Source: Acanthopleura granulata (taxonomy: Eukaryota > Mollusca > Polyplacophora > Chitonida > Chitonidae). Taken from it: a stretch of 64,000 bases of DNA. This document shows, in pieces, positions 48,665 to 59,475 of this stretch. Location: NCBI GenBank assembly GCA_016165875.1, contig JABBOT010000080.1, forward strand, positions 32,056,299 to 32,120,298, read 5' to 3'. The notes below the pieces were generated by a model, which was not told where the DNA came from, searched no databases, and saw nothing but the letters and a program-made list of their open reading frames with translations. Numbering within the stretch: the first letter of the stretch is position 1; each line of letters starts with the position of its first letter. The translations under genes were made by a program, and so were the position numbers.

Positions 48665-51600
48665 CTGTAACAACACCAACGACATGGACATACACCTACC
48701 CCATTGATAGTGGTCTTACAATTCTGTAACTGTAACAAATCTCGACAGCTTTCAATGGCTCTGTCTTCAGCAAAAGCAACGAGGGGAACTAGATCTGAAT
48801 TCGAAGTATAGTTCACTGACCAGTAAATGTCGAGAAATAAGCAGAAAAAAGTCCGCTGTGAATATGTGACAATCTTCCGTTGTGGAAGAAATATCTATTC
48901 TTCAAATTAAACTCTGCTGAGCGTCTTTGAACGTACTTGCAATATGCTGTCACAATTTACTTTAGTTTTTAAAGAATGTCATCCACCTGTATTCTACATC
49001 ATTAGGCCAAACCCACCTTCATTTGTTCAGCAGAGGCAAAATTACTCTCGGGGAAAGTGATTTCAAACTTGACATAGAGGTTCCCCTTCTCAAATGGATT
49101 TCTGTACTTAGGCATACCTTCTCCCATTACTGCTTTAATACAACCTGAAATTCACAAACAAATGCTTTAACCCCACACGATATGCCCTACTGAATTTGGT
49201 TCAGTATTTTCAGGGACACCTGAAGGTTGATAAACCATGAAATCTGACCTAAGAAGGTAGATAAAAAGTAATCACAATCATAAATCTTGGGCACCTAGTG
49301 AATATTTATTTACTTAAGAAAGCTACAGACCAACTTCTGAAACAAGCAAATACATGGCTTGTCCAGTGAGGGCTCAGTCAACAATAAATCAAAGTACTGA
49401 GTTTCATTAAAACTGGCCCAGCAGTTCCAGGGTTTCTGTTCCCAAAAGTGGATAGCAAAACTAAACTGACTATTCCTCAGTAAAACAGAGCTTGACAAAG
49501 GTCATTTTCAGCCACTTTGGTTCAAGTTCTCCACATTCCATGACGTATATGAAGTTGTTTGAGATTTCTGCTGAAAAATATAACCATGGCTGAAATATTG
49601 CCAATGTGATCTTAAAGCTCAACCGTTCTTTTCATAATAAACAACTAGACATTATTATGACAAATGTTCAGCCAAGAGGTAAAATGGTCATCTACAACAG
49701 CTTAATAATGGCTCTCCATACTATGACAGAACTCCTGATCATTCTTCATTCCATAACTGTTGCTGACAACTTCAAAGATGAACGAGCAAAATGAAAAGAC
49801 GGCCATCTGTCAGTATAAACTTACCTGGTTCTACGACCTGGCCAGCAGGGTGCCTAATGATGATGTCTCTGCCATCCAGGTGTTTGAGGACAAACTGGAA
49901 GCCACATAAGGACTCGGTGAGTGTGATGGAGTGGGCACAGTACAGATCGTCTCCACTGCGGCGGAACAGCTCATGCTCCTTTTGCTGCAACACGATCACT
50001 ACGTCACCTGGCTCCATATCCGGCTGTAGCAACGAACAATAACACCTTAGGCCCAACCACACAAGCTCCAAGTATACGTGAACACCTAAGGCTCAAACTC
50101 ACAAGCTCAAAATATACATTTACACCTCAGGCTCAAACACAAAAGCTGAAAACATGCATGTATCATGAACAGCACTCCAATAAACCCCCTGCATCACTGA
50201 CAATACTATTTCCTACTGGGTACCTCCCACCTGTATGCACAATAATCTCCAGAGGCGATATCAACATGGTCATCTGTCACATAAATCTAATTCTTCAGAA
50301 TGGACTCAATCACATCTTTGCTGCAATACATGATATACATATGTGGCCTGTAAAAATTGCTGAGCTGTTCCAAACAAAACCCCTTGGCCGTGCAGCTAAG
50401 TATTTCCATAAGCCAGAACATTAAACATCAATTCACTTAAAAAAAAACTTTCCCCACCAAATTACCTTATTTTTTCTTGTAGGATTGCTTATCCACAGAA
50501 AAGATAGCATTAGGAATTTTTGATTTATTTATTCATTTATTAGATTGGTGTTTTACGCCATACTCAAGAATATTTCACTTGTATGACAGCCGCCAGCATT
50601 ATGGTGGGAGGAAACCAGGCAGAGCCTGGGGGAAACCCACGACCATCTGCAGGTTGCTGGCACACCTTCCCACGTACGGCCGGAGAGGAAGCCAGCATGA
50701 GCTGGTCTTGAACTCGCAGCAACCGCATTGGTGGGAGGCTTCAGGTCATTGTGCTGCGATAGCGTGCTAACCCACTGAGCCACAGAGGCCCCTAGTAATT
50801 TTTGAGATATCATGCTAGCAGGCCAAGCATGAATTCTGACCGCAAGAAATAACATGTCAGTGAAAACAACATTAACTTCCATAAGCTTCCCAGAAATAGA
50901 GAAGTTTTCTACATTTTATGACCATACAGGATTTGTTTGTGAGATACTTTGTATAACAGATGGGATGGACAATCCTGACTGCAACAATACATATCCACCT
51001 AGGTTGACTGAGGGAAAATGTCTTGAACTTCTTGTGCTGATTAAAAAAATAATAAACAAGATGCTAACATTTGATAGAATTCTGCATTTGTAGTACACTA
51101 GCTATTTTGATTTGTAGCATTATTTGCTTTTCACCACAAAAGCTTACTGACAATTTATCTGATTGACTCATTGACATCAGAATCTGCATATACACTGAAA
51201 AACCTGACAAAGAAGAGTCCTGTTGTGCGAAGGTGTTTTTTGGGGGGTTGTTTGGAAGGTAGGATCGTATCCTACTGCAAACATGTAAGCTTTAGCACCA
51301 TATATAATATTTTATGACATTTAGTTACCTCTGGAAATGATTTTTTTTGGACAAAATTTTAGACAAATATAAGGACAAATTTTAAGACATTTACATTTAT
51401 GTAACCAAATTTGTACCGAATACAGCCGGCGGTTTTCACGGGTTATTTTCATTAATCATTACCACCACTGCACAGGAAGAGTTAGATAACCATGCCAAAT
51501 TACTCGTACTTATGTAAGCAGTGGAATAAACATGGAGGAAACAGGAAAGAAAATATTGCTTACTATCATACAGTGATGCGTTATGTGGGATGATTTACAA

Positions 51601-54600
51601 ATTAGTTTATTGCCCTGCTGTGTAAGCTTAAGGGTTGGTTAACTTTTGACATCACAGGAAACAACTTGAGGCTGCAGTAAGCAAAGTCCACTCAGTTTCC
51701 AGCTCTTCACAATACAGTTCCCAGCCAAGAGGATTGGATACAGTACTGCCAAACACACAGGTCTGGAGACGGCATATTTATAAGATATGAACAGTCACAA
51801 TACAAATACAAGGTCTCCAATCTAATCATATATGGGACACAATGTGTCTTTGTATCAAGTTTCATAGCTTTTGGCACAGTAAGATAAATTGGTTAATGGC
51901 CAAATATGAACTCTGACCCTAAAAAGTCAGTTATGTTGATCACAAGGAAATAGGTCTGGGGGACCTACGTGTACAATATATGTTTCTGTAAAACCCACTG
52001 AATAGACATATAATATGTATCAAGTTTCCATTAAATTGGACTGCATTTTTGGATATACTGATATGAAGCCAAACATAAATTCTAACTGCAAGAAGTAGGT
52101 CAAAGCTCAGTAAAATACTGTGTAACAATTTTTGATAGGTTTGCTGCTGGAACAGAGGTTTCATAAAGATACATAAATCAGTTATCAAGATATTTCAGTA
52201 AAATCAGATCAATGTATACCATACACTATGAAAATTTACGACCGAAAAAATCCCAATGACGTATTCAACCTCCGTCAGCCTCCTACGGTCAACCCTGGCC
52301 TTGGTGATAAACGATAAAAACATTTGCTATGGACCCAACATGGTATTCCCAGAAGTCAGATGACTGCTTGAAGTTTCATACAGTCACGTACACCTGTAAC
52401 TGAATGTGGTTGATCAGAAAATTCCATTTCGGGATAACTGCTGGTTCTGAAACGAGCCTTTGGGTAGTGGTCATACCGTATATATTTCAAAAGACTGCAT
52501 GTCATTTACCAAAAGTATATATGGAATACAGCTATAATTAGTCTCTGGTGTGGAATTCTGTCGGCCGAATTACGCCGTCTCTTTGATCACAGGGGCCCTC
52601 CGTCCCCGGCAGAGGCTCCCGGAACCACACGCCTGCTTTGACCAAACTCGCCGCCAGCTGGTGAGTCACGTGACCATTAAGGTGTTGGTCCTCAATCGTA
52701 AATCATTACAGTATACGGTACGATACAGTCTAACACTGGCTCTGCAGAAATTCTGTGCCAACATTTATGACAAGAAATCATGAACTGGACAGAAATCTTG
52801 CCAGAGATTTTGAACTTGACAGAGGCCAGGAACACCACTAAGACCCTTGTCAAAAACCAACCATTTTGGGATGGGGAGGGTCAGGGGTTTCTGTTAGCAT
52901 TGTCTTCTGACACGCGAGCTAAAGAATCCATATCATTTCTAGTTACTCTACAATGACGCATAATAAGAAAGACTAAATACATACAGACTGCACCTGAGCT
53001 TTACCTGCCTTGTTTAAACTTGATTACTTTTTCATGGTGCAAACTTTATGGTCTGAATATCATGTCTGAAATGGAAGAAACAGTTGAATAAAAGAATAAT
53101 TCCTTGACTTGCCAGAACATTCGGAGCCAAAGCTGCACTAACCTGCTGATCACCCTCTCCTCTGAAGGGAATTTTCTGGCCATCTTTCATTCCCTTGTCA
53201 ATGTGAACCTCCAGGATTTTAGTCTGCTGTGTCACCTTTTTGCCCCTGCACTCCTTACATCTGTCTTTCTCACTGATAACCTCACCTGCCCAACACAATT
53301 ATATGAATGTTAAATGTATAAAGAATAGAAATATACAAAGTAGAGTGCTGTGGCAACTCCAACAAGTGATGCAAGGCAATACCTGATTCAATATTTCGGT
53401 TTTATTGAACCATTTTCAGAAAAAGGTTTAAATAAAACTGAAATATTGTCTTTTGTTGGAGTTACCACAATTCAGAAAAAGGTTTAAATAAAACTGAAAT
53501 ATTGTCTTTTGTTGGAGTTACCACAATACTCTACTTTGTGAAGTTTATCACTGGAAATGGAAATATTTAGAAATATACAAAAATTCAAGCCTACACTTTT
53601 TCCTTTAAATCTTGTACAAATAGGCTTGGCACTTCAGTTCCACCCAGTAAACACCGTTTTTCTTTTAAGTGAAAGCTTATTCCAGAAAACAAATTCATAA
53701 ATATTGAAAGATTAGCTATCAAAGTTGCAGCACATAATAATGTTGAAATTCCCTAGCTGAAACTATGGACATTTCTTTGCATTAGGATAGAACAAAAAAC
53801 CAAAAAGGAACAGATTCTTGTGTATGACTCACCTTCCCCGCGGCAATCTGAACATATGCTCTGCATCTGCTGCACCATGCCTGGCCCTAACTGACGCAGT
53901 GTGACCTTTACCCCACGCCCACTGCACACCCGACAGCGCTGTGTCGCCCCATCTTTACCACCTCGTCTGCAATAGGGAACCACATGGAATATACTGGCTA
54001 ACATGTACTTCTTTATTTATTTGATTAGGGTTTTAAGACAGATTAGCTTCATTTCACAGTTTTCTCAAATTCTCTGTTAAAGTGGAATGCCAAAAGTACT
54101 ATTATATTAATTCTTTCATTGAATATCAAGCCTTCCAAACGATCAAATCCAAAATCTAAAACTTAGATGTTAACTGTTTTGGAGATTGAATAAAGCTTTG
54201 TGAGTAAAAGACCAAGCCATTCTCCCACAAGCAACAAGGGAAAAGAAAGCTGGGAGAGCTTAGCATACTCACCCATTACATTTAGGACAAATGACAGTTT
54301 TACTAAGCTGAAGTTTAGCGGTTTTCCCATTATACAGGTCCTCTAGACTAACCCTGTAAGAGAAACGCGTTTAACACAGGTCATTATTTATAATCAAGCA
54401 GCTTAATGACTTAAACTTACACATGTAAATGTTTTGAGAATTTCTAACCTATATGAAACAAGGAGCTGATCAATCCCTAAAACTCCCCTACAGAAGCCTA
54501 CTTGTCTTATGACTTATTTGCACAGTTACCCCATTCTGGTAACATAAGCAAAGTTAAGTGCACAGAAGAGAAGTTACCATACAGTAAAGGTAAGTTATGC

Positions 54601-57600
54601 ACTAGTACAAGAAAATGAAGAAAACTAATCCTAGTGCCTTTTCATATGATCCAATTCAACCTCAAAATGAAACAGTTTACCACATGTATGTGTATCGAGG
54701 CTGTTTCAACAATACCTTGCTTCTTGTGGGTTGAAATCTGTGTGTGCATCAGCATGTCAAGTGTCACCATCAGGTAACAGGTATACAGGTAAAAATTTTT
54801 CCATTTGTGGTGGACTTTCCCTGGTATGTCAAGTGTGGGCATTTGTCTTACCTCAGAGAGTGCATTGTGTCCTCTCCTCGCCTCCTGCCACGCCTTCCCC
54901 CACCCATACCCCCCATTCCTGGGAAACCCCCTCCGAACCCAAAGAGGCCCCCAAACATGTCCCCAAATATATCACCAGGAAAGCCACCTGAAAATAGAAA
55001 ACAAACCACTTAGACCAATGCAAAATAAGATCTTTGGCGACAAACACATAAAGGCAAGCTTTTTCACTGTGAAAAATTATTATCATCAAAATGCACACTA
55101 CTATATAAAATACGTCAGGTATAAAATAATGTTTGATACAATGACAAAAAATGAAACACCAGAATCTAATTCTTTATATGAATACTGGTTTCTGCATCAG
55201 TCCAGTGGAGAAGATCAAGCTTGGGAAAATCATGCCGGGTAGTAGCAGATTATACAGACCCAAGGTAATAGTGCAGTCAGCCACAGCTGGTTTTGACCAC
55301 ATAACCTCACTCGTAAAAGAAGTCGTCCTCTACAGCAAATGGTCTCAAACGTTTGGCCAGGGAACCCAATGTAACTGCCTGGAGATTCCTGAATAGCTAT
55401 CTCTTTGTCAAGAGACCACTCTTTTACTGGTCCTGACTTGTGAGTGATATATATGTTATCAGATGGATTTCATTGCTGTTCACAATCCTGTAAGAGATAT
55501 GTTTGCTCTAAAAGTCAAGGCATAATGTGAGAAAAACTGACATAGGCCTTGACAGTGTGAGGAGGAGATCTGAACATGTTACGCAACAATCTGACGAGGA
55601 GGAACTTACCTGAACCCCCTGCCCCTTCTTTAATGCCCTGCAACCCATATCTGTCGTAAGTCTCTCGCTTTTCCGGATTTGAAAGTACTTCATACGCAAA
55701 ACTAATCTCTTTGAACTTGAAAGACAACAAAAAGAAGAAATTTCTAGATTGAAGAACCATGGTAAAAACAGAGAGGTGTATGTATCAATCCCATGACAAT
55801 GCACTGGACATTGCTGCATAGCTTTGCATAATGTCTGATAACATAAAACATTCAAACAGATCTGTTGCAGAACTAAAGAACCAAATTCTTTCATTACAGT
55901 TCAAATAATTTAATAGAAAGATACCACTGAGATACAAATCAATGTTGTTTTTACCCTGAAAGTGGTCCAATTTCTATAAATTCAAATTCTATATAATTCT
56001 AATTTTAAAGTCCTAGATACCAACCTTTTCTCCTGCACTTGGATTTTTGTCTGGGTGATATTCTTTGGCTAATTTGTAGTATGCCTAAAATCACACAAAC
56101 AATGATCAAATTTATTTTTCAGGAAGTATTGCATACACTGAATACTTGATTGGAGTAACAAAATAATACATACTATTCAACAAAGACATTAAAGGAAATG
56201 GCAAATATATCATGACAAAATGAGTGGTATAATTAAATAACCCTTTCCATTTATGAAACTGTTAAATCAATCCTTAATGGGTGGTTGTGGAAGACAAAGA
56301 GTAGGACCAACTAAACAAGGGCAGACAGGAAATCAAGGTGGGGCTAAATCTTGGGGAGACTATTGAGCATAACTAAAGAGTTACTGCTATACATCTTCCT
56401 CTGGCAAATTGGGGTAATATTTAGAAATTGTGACATTCATAGCAACTCTGAATCCATCGCTTCTTCTCCAAAAAATCGTTGCACATCTCCGAACTTGAAA
56501 TCGGTGTACACAGGTAGACTCCAGCTCACATTTTTTACCCATTTTTATATCATTTTCCAGTTGAATCTCAATCCTATCTTCTTAATTTATTACCTTTACT
56601 GATGAAACTAATTCATTTGCAGTATTGTGATCACATTTGCTGTGAAAACTCCAAACATACCAAATGGCTCACTACGTCACCTACTCTTGGTCCTGTAATG
56701 TAAAGGAGTTCTAGTATCGAAAGCATTTAGAAAACTATGATGTTTTCATAGCCATTTGTAGGTTCCACTTCAATCTTCAAAATACAACCGAGAAGGGCTT
56801 GCCAATTTTTGTTTTTGTCAATTTGAATAGAGGTAAGTTTGTTTGACGAGGGCTGACCTCATCGCTTCACTGACTTCGGGTTTGGAGATTTGCAGTGATT
56901 TTTTGCATTTCTTTATTTGACTGGTGTTTTACGATATACTCAAGAATATTTCACTTATATGACGGCAGCCACGATTTTGGTGGGAGGAAACTGGGCAGAG
57001 CCCAGGGGGAAACCCATGACCATCCGCAGGTTGCTGGCAGACCTTCCCACATACAGCCAGAGAGGAAGCCAGCATAAGCCGGACTTGAACTCACAGTGAC
57101 CGCATTGGTGGGAGGCTTCAAGTTATTGCGTTGCACTAGCGGGCTAACCGACTGAGCCATGGAGGCCCCTGTGATTTTTAGAGTACAGGTACTGGACTCA
57201 GGGTTGCAATTAATGTCAGAATTTAAAAATTTATACCCTAAGTCTATCTAGATGGACTACATATGTTTTAAGTAATTTTTTTCAGCAACACATTTTTCAT
57301 ATCGCCAGCAGGAAGATTGCCAATGCAGCATTAGTGCTACAGCATTAACCAGGAAGTGTATATGGAATAGGCTCAAGGCGACAAGTCTGGGAAACAAAAA
57401 GTGGAAACAAAGACTGTGCCAGCATGTTTGTATTATTTTAAAACAGAATTTAACAACAACAAAAACCATCTCAAGGAATTAACTTCAGAGTAATTCACAA
57501 GCACTAAACAGACTTAAACAGTCTGCTTTTAAACGATGAAATATATTGCACACAAAACAAAATATACAATAAAAACCATTAACTTGTATGTAACAAAACT

Positions 57601-58265
57601 AGGCGCAAAATCATCAATAGGCAGTTCTACCACCTAACGTGTCTAAAATAAAATGTTTACGTAATGATGCAGAAAAAAAATTAACAAAATATGCTAGGGT
57701 ACTGTGAAATAAACCAATCTGATTAAACACTGACTGAAATTTGATATACACATTTCAATCCGTTTGTCTACGTCAAAACTTGTGTGAGTGTATCTTCAGT
57801 TGTGGTGAATAACGGATATGATATGTGCCCAACCTCAAAAATTATGTTACAACCTTACGACACCACGCGCCACAGGGAAGGAAAGCCTTCTTCGTTAGTT
57901 TACCCTTCCAATGAATGGGGGCATATGCCTTTCCCCTGCAATTCCTGCCTAACACATAGGATTTTTAATTATGAAGAAATACCCGGATTTAAGAAATATT
58001 TAAAAAAGTACATGCCTATCGCGTGTTCTTACACCCGAGAGATCTCTCTGGAAAATCACGATGCTTTGTCACGCTTGTCGTAACAAGTACTAAACTTGCC
58101 ATACATGCTATCAAGGGGGTTTTCTGGGCCTGTAATTGGTCAGTTAACATATTTCATCGTGTCTGTGCCTACAACACTTCAGCTTAACTAACTTACCTTT
58201 TTGATTTCATTGTCAGAGGCGTTTTTCGAAACCCCAAGGATTTCATATAATTTCGTGTCGGCCAT
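48485..58265 (-). CDS. DNAJA2: DnaJ homologue subfamily A member 2 (Hsp40), whole gene
   Basis: Ten exons on the minus strand: 58265-58197, 56084-56025, 55715-55610, 54987-54852, 54353-54273, 53966-53833, 53285-53143, 50023-49825, 49144-49017, 48664-48485. They join in phase to 411 residues (human DNAJA2 has 412). It is a type I Hsp40 that delivers clients to Hsp70 and stimulates its ATPase. Order of parts: J domain (about 4-68) with HPD at 33-35; Gly/Phe-rich linker (about 74-118); zinc-finger region with Cys pairs 146/149, 162/165, 189/192 and 205/208; C-terminal client-binding domains; acidic tail; CAHQ at 408-411, a CaaX box for farnesylation and membrane association. PGMVQQMQS and the CAHQ end favour DNAJA2 over DNAJA1 or DNAJA4. 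Confidence 0.96.
49017..49144 (-). CDS. DNAJA2: DNAJA2 exon 9
   Basis: Residues 310-352: [20 protein letters not shown] and [17 protein letters not shown], matching the [20 protein letters not shown] block. Flanks AATTTCAG| and AAG|GTGGGT, entered in phase 1. The neighbouring intron (49145-49824) holds nothing recognised. Confidence 0.96.
49825..50023 (-). CDS. DNAJA2: DNAJA2 exon 8
   Basis: Residues 244-309: [38 protein letters not shown] and [11 protein letters not shown], part of the client-binding beta domains. Acceptor TTGCTACAG|, donor CCAG|GTAAGT, phase 1 out. Confidence 0.97.
50523..50793 (-). mobile_element. SINE-A copy, full length, reverse orientation
   Basis: Minus-strand reading starts with the tRNA-like head GGGGCCTCTGTGGCTCAGTG, then GGTTAGCACGCTATCGC, GTTCAAGACC, GCTTCCTCTCCGGCCGTACG, TCCCACCATAATGCTGGCGG, GTGAAATATTCTTGAGTATG, and ends ATAAATGAATAAATAAAT. 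It is one of the two best copies to use as a family reference. Confidence 0.95.
52550..52690. promoter_or_regulatory. GC-rich patch with palindromic E-box
   Basis: The stretch is CpG-richer than the rest of the intron and contains GTCACGTGAC at 52665-52674, a perfect 10-base palindrome around a CACGTG E-box (USF/MITF/TFEB-type). It could be an enhancer or an unrelated insertion; there is no other support. Confidence 0.3.
53143..53285 (-). CDS. DNAJA2: DNAJA2 exon 7
   Basis: Residues 196-243: [18 protein letters not shown] carries zinc Cys pair 205/208, then [19 protein letters not shown] and GEGDQQ. Acceptor TGGGCAG|, donor CAG|GTTAGT. Confidence 0.97.
53339..53535. mobile_element. short TIR element, copy 2 (DNAJA2 intron 6)
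   Basis: Left end AGTAGAGTGCTGTGGCAACT and right end AGTTACCACAATACTCTACT form 27-base inverted termini with about three mismatches. A 56-bp internal segment starting TTCAGAAAAAGGTTTAAATA is tandemly duplicated (53415, 53471). It is related to 16288-16443 and, as there, similarity runs on past the right terminus. Confidence 0.75.
53833..53966 (-). CDS. DNAJA2: DNAJA2 exon 6
   Basis: Residues 151-195: [36 protein letters not shown] and SDCRGEG, with Cys pairs 162/165 and 189/192. Flanks CTATTGCAG| and GGAAG|GTGAGT. Confidence 0.97.
54010..54045 (-). mobile_element. SINE-A 3' end fragment
   Basis: CTTTATTTATTTGATTAGGG then TTTTAAGAC: the reversed tail of SINE-A only, in DNAJA2 intron 5. Confidence 0.5.
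54273..54353 (-). CDS. DNAJA2: DNAJA2 exon 5
   Basis: Residues 124-150: [20 protein letters not shown] then ICPKCNG, the first zinc Cys pair 146/149. Acceptor CTCTTACAG|, donor AATGG|GTGAGT. Confidence 0.96.
54852..54987 (-). CDS. DNAJA2: DNAJA2 exon 4 (Gly/Phe linker)
   Basis: Residues 79-123: [29 protein letters not shown], then [14 protein letters not shown]. The G/F-rich linker regulates Hsp70 coupling. Acceptor ATTTTCAG|, donor CTGAG|GTAAGA. Confidence 0.96.
55610..55715 (-). CDS. DNAJA2: DNAJA2 exon 3
   Basis: Residues 44-78: [20 protein letters not shown] and [14 protein letters not shown], the last helices of the J domain. Acceptor TGTCTTTCAAG|, donor TTCAG|GTAAGT. The intron between exons 3 and 4 (54988-55609) shows nothing notable. 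Confidence 0.97.
56025..56084 (-). CDS. DNAJA2: DNAJA2 exon 2 (HPD motif)
   Basis: Residues 24-43: [19 protein letters not shown]. The HPD tripeptide at 33-35 is essential for stimulating Hsp70 ATPase. Acceptor TGATTTTAG|, donor AAG|GTTGGT. Confidence 0.97.
56912..57172 (-). mobile_element. SINE-A copy, full length, reverse orientation
   Basis: Minus-strand reading: head GGGGCCTCCATGGCTCAGTC and GGTTAGCCCGCTAGTGC, B box GTGAGTTCAAGTCC, GGCTTCCTCTCTGGCTGTAT, TTTCCTCCCACCAAAATCGT, GTGAAATATTCTTGAGTATA, TAAAACACCAGTCAAATAAA. Confidence 0.95.
57784..58083 (+). other. orphan 99-codon open frame, unrecognised
   Basis: A frame antisense to DNAJA2 intron 1, ending 113 bases before exon 1. It encodes a Tyr/Pro/His-containing sequence ([37 protein letters not shown]) that looks less random than the other spurious frames. 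No domain, splice signal or promoter supports it. It may be a fossil exon or chance. Confidence 0.2.
58197..58265 (-). CDS. DNAJA2: DNAJA2 exon 1 and start
   Basis: Residues 1-23: [20 protein letters not shown] after the initiating Met, matching the ADTKLYDILGVPPGASENEL start of human DNAJA2 (which has three more residues). Donor AAAAG|GTAAGT, phase 0. The start context AAGATGG is a good Kozak match. Confidence 0.97.
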
Positions 58266-58267
58266 CT

Positions 58268-58296
58268 TCTCGCGAGGTGAGGAAGTAATGACGTCA
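58268..58296 (-). promoter_or_regulatory. DNAJA2: DNAJA2 proximal promoter: CTCGCGAGA and CRE
   Basis: TCTCGCGAG at 58268-58276 (minus strand CTCGCGAGA) lies two bases upstream of the ATG. A perfect palindromic TGACGTCA cAMP-response element lies at 58289-58296, 24 bases upstream of it. Both elements are common near start sites of housekeeping and stress genes. No convincing heat-shock element (inverted GAA units) was found nearby. The transcription start is unknown, so the elements could lie in the 5' UTR. Confidence 0.55.
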
Positions 58297-59384
58297 CATC
58301 GAAATCCCTGCAGTGGTGTCGCCTAGCAGCATGGGAAGCCAAGTTCGATAACCCTAACGTAACTTTTCTTGAGCCGGCAGCGACAGTGAGGTTCAACTGA
58401 TAAACAATCCTATTCACTGTGTTTATATTCGCTCCCCCCCCCCTCCACCAACCCGGCAGGCAAGGAACATGTGCGAGCTTGAATGTTAATTCTCTTAATG
58501 GTGCATTACATGCACTCATTAAGGTAAATGGATAGAAAAAATATACAAGCCTATTTATAAGGTACGATACATGAACTCAGCTTTGATATACTTAATGTAG
58601 GCCTATTGTAAAGTTTGTAGCCCACTTGGTACAATCATCGAGCTAAAATATTTTAAAATGTAAATGGTATAATGCAGATTTAGTACACTGTGCATATATA
58701 GCTTAACAGCCCCGTATATACCGCTTCTCGAATCCACAGAAATAAAACATTTCATGGTTTCTTCGTGGAAGTACATGTATAAATAATCATAACCTAGTGA
58801 TTTCTGTTAATATCTATTATCTACAATTAACAGTCTATTGTAAAACCTTATAGGGCTATAAGGAAGATCGTGGAATCATTTTATACAGTATAACAAGGTT
58901 TGAGTGGTGAACGTTTAAGACGTAATTTTTACCACCCGGAAATTACACATGTTAGGCTAATTAAAGCAAATGCATGTATAGTATGGGCTTGTGAAACGGT
59001 CACATGTGGATTAAGTTTTAACTTAAAAACTGAGTTCAGATTTAATTAAGCTACATGTTTAATGGAAGTTAGACCGGAGTCCAAGTCGACGCGTTAAAAG
59101 GCAGAGTTTACAACTGTCTACCTACGAGAGGTGGTATTTGCGGCTAGAGAGCAGGGAGTTAAGCCATAAGGCACATGAGCGTCAGTTGCGAGCTATTCTC
59201 TTTTAATGGGAAATTTTTTTAAAAAGTCAGAGACGAAGAGAGAAAGACTATGGGGGAATGGTTTGGTGTGACTTCAAGCTTATAAAGCAAGTTTGGAACA
59301 TTAACTGGTCAAACAGTAAACAATTTTTCTACACATTTTTACAAAACTCTTTCAAAGGCATTTCGGAGCTGGAAATGACATAAT
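58297..59384. other. upstream flank of DNAJA2
   Basis: Moderate GC for the first 200 bases (CGGCAGCGACAGTGAGG, a C9 run near 58434), then AT-rich. No gene or known element recognised. Confidence 0.5.
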
Positions 59385-59475
59385 ATGGAAGAGATTCTTA
59401 CGGATGTGCAACATTTGTTTATTTGTACACAATACAAATAAATAGAAGTTGTACATCCATAAGAATCTCTTCCAT
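59385..59475. repeat. 91-bp near-perfect palindrome
   Basis: Arms of 43 bases (59385-59427 and 59433-59475) with five mismatches and a 5-base loop: ATGGAAGAGATTCTTACGGA on the left against TCCATAAGAATCTCTTCCAT on the right. It is likely to form a cruciform or RNA hairpin and may be a foldback element. Confidence 0.9.

Larger units (their letters stand above)
50024..53142 (-). other. DNAJA2: DNAJA2 intron 7
   Basis: 3.1 kb with a full SINE-A (50523-50793), degenerate copies of a GGCCAA-CATGAA-TCTGACC-CAAGAA element (about 50812-50860, 51895-51945, 52065-52110) and a GC-richer patch at 52550-52690. No exon recognised. Confidence 0.55.
56085..58196 (-). other. DNAJA2: DNAJA2 intron 1
   Basis: 2.1 kb with a full-length SINE-A (56912-57172) and, on the opposite strand, a 99-codon open frame (57784-58083) of unusual protein-like composition. 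Nothing else recognised. Confidence 0.55.

Noticed and set aside
48238..48729. 163-codon + strand frame overlapping the DNAJA2 last exon
   Set aside because: Lies antisense to verified coding sequence (exon 10 with the CaaX end); its composition reflects the opposite strand.
50700..50793. tRNA gene in the SINE-A heads
   Set aside because: A and B boxes are present but no acceptor stem or proper cloverleaf is evident, and each head is fused to the SINE body.
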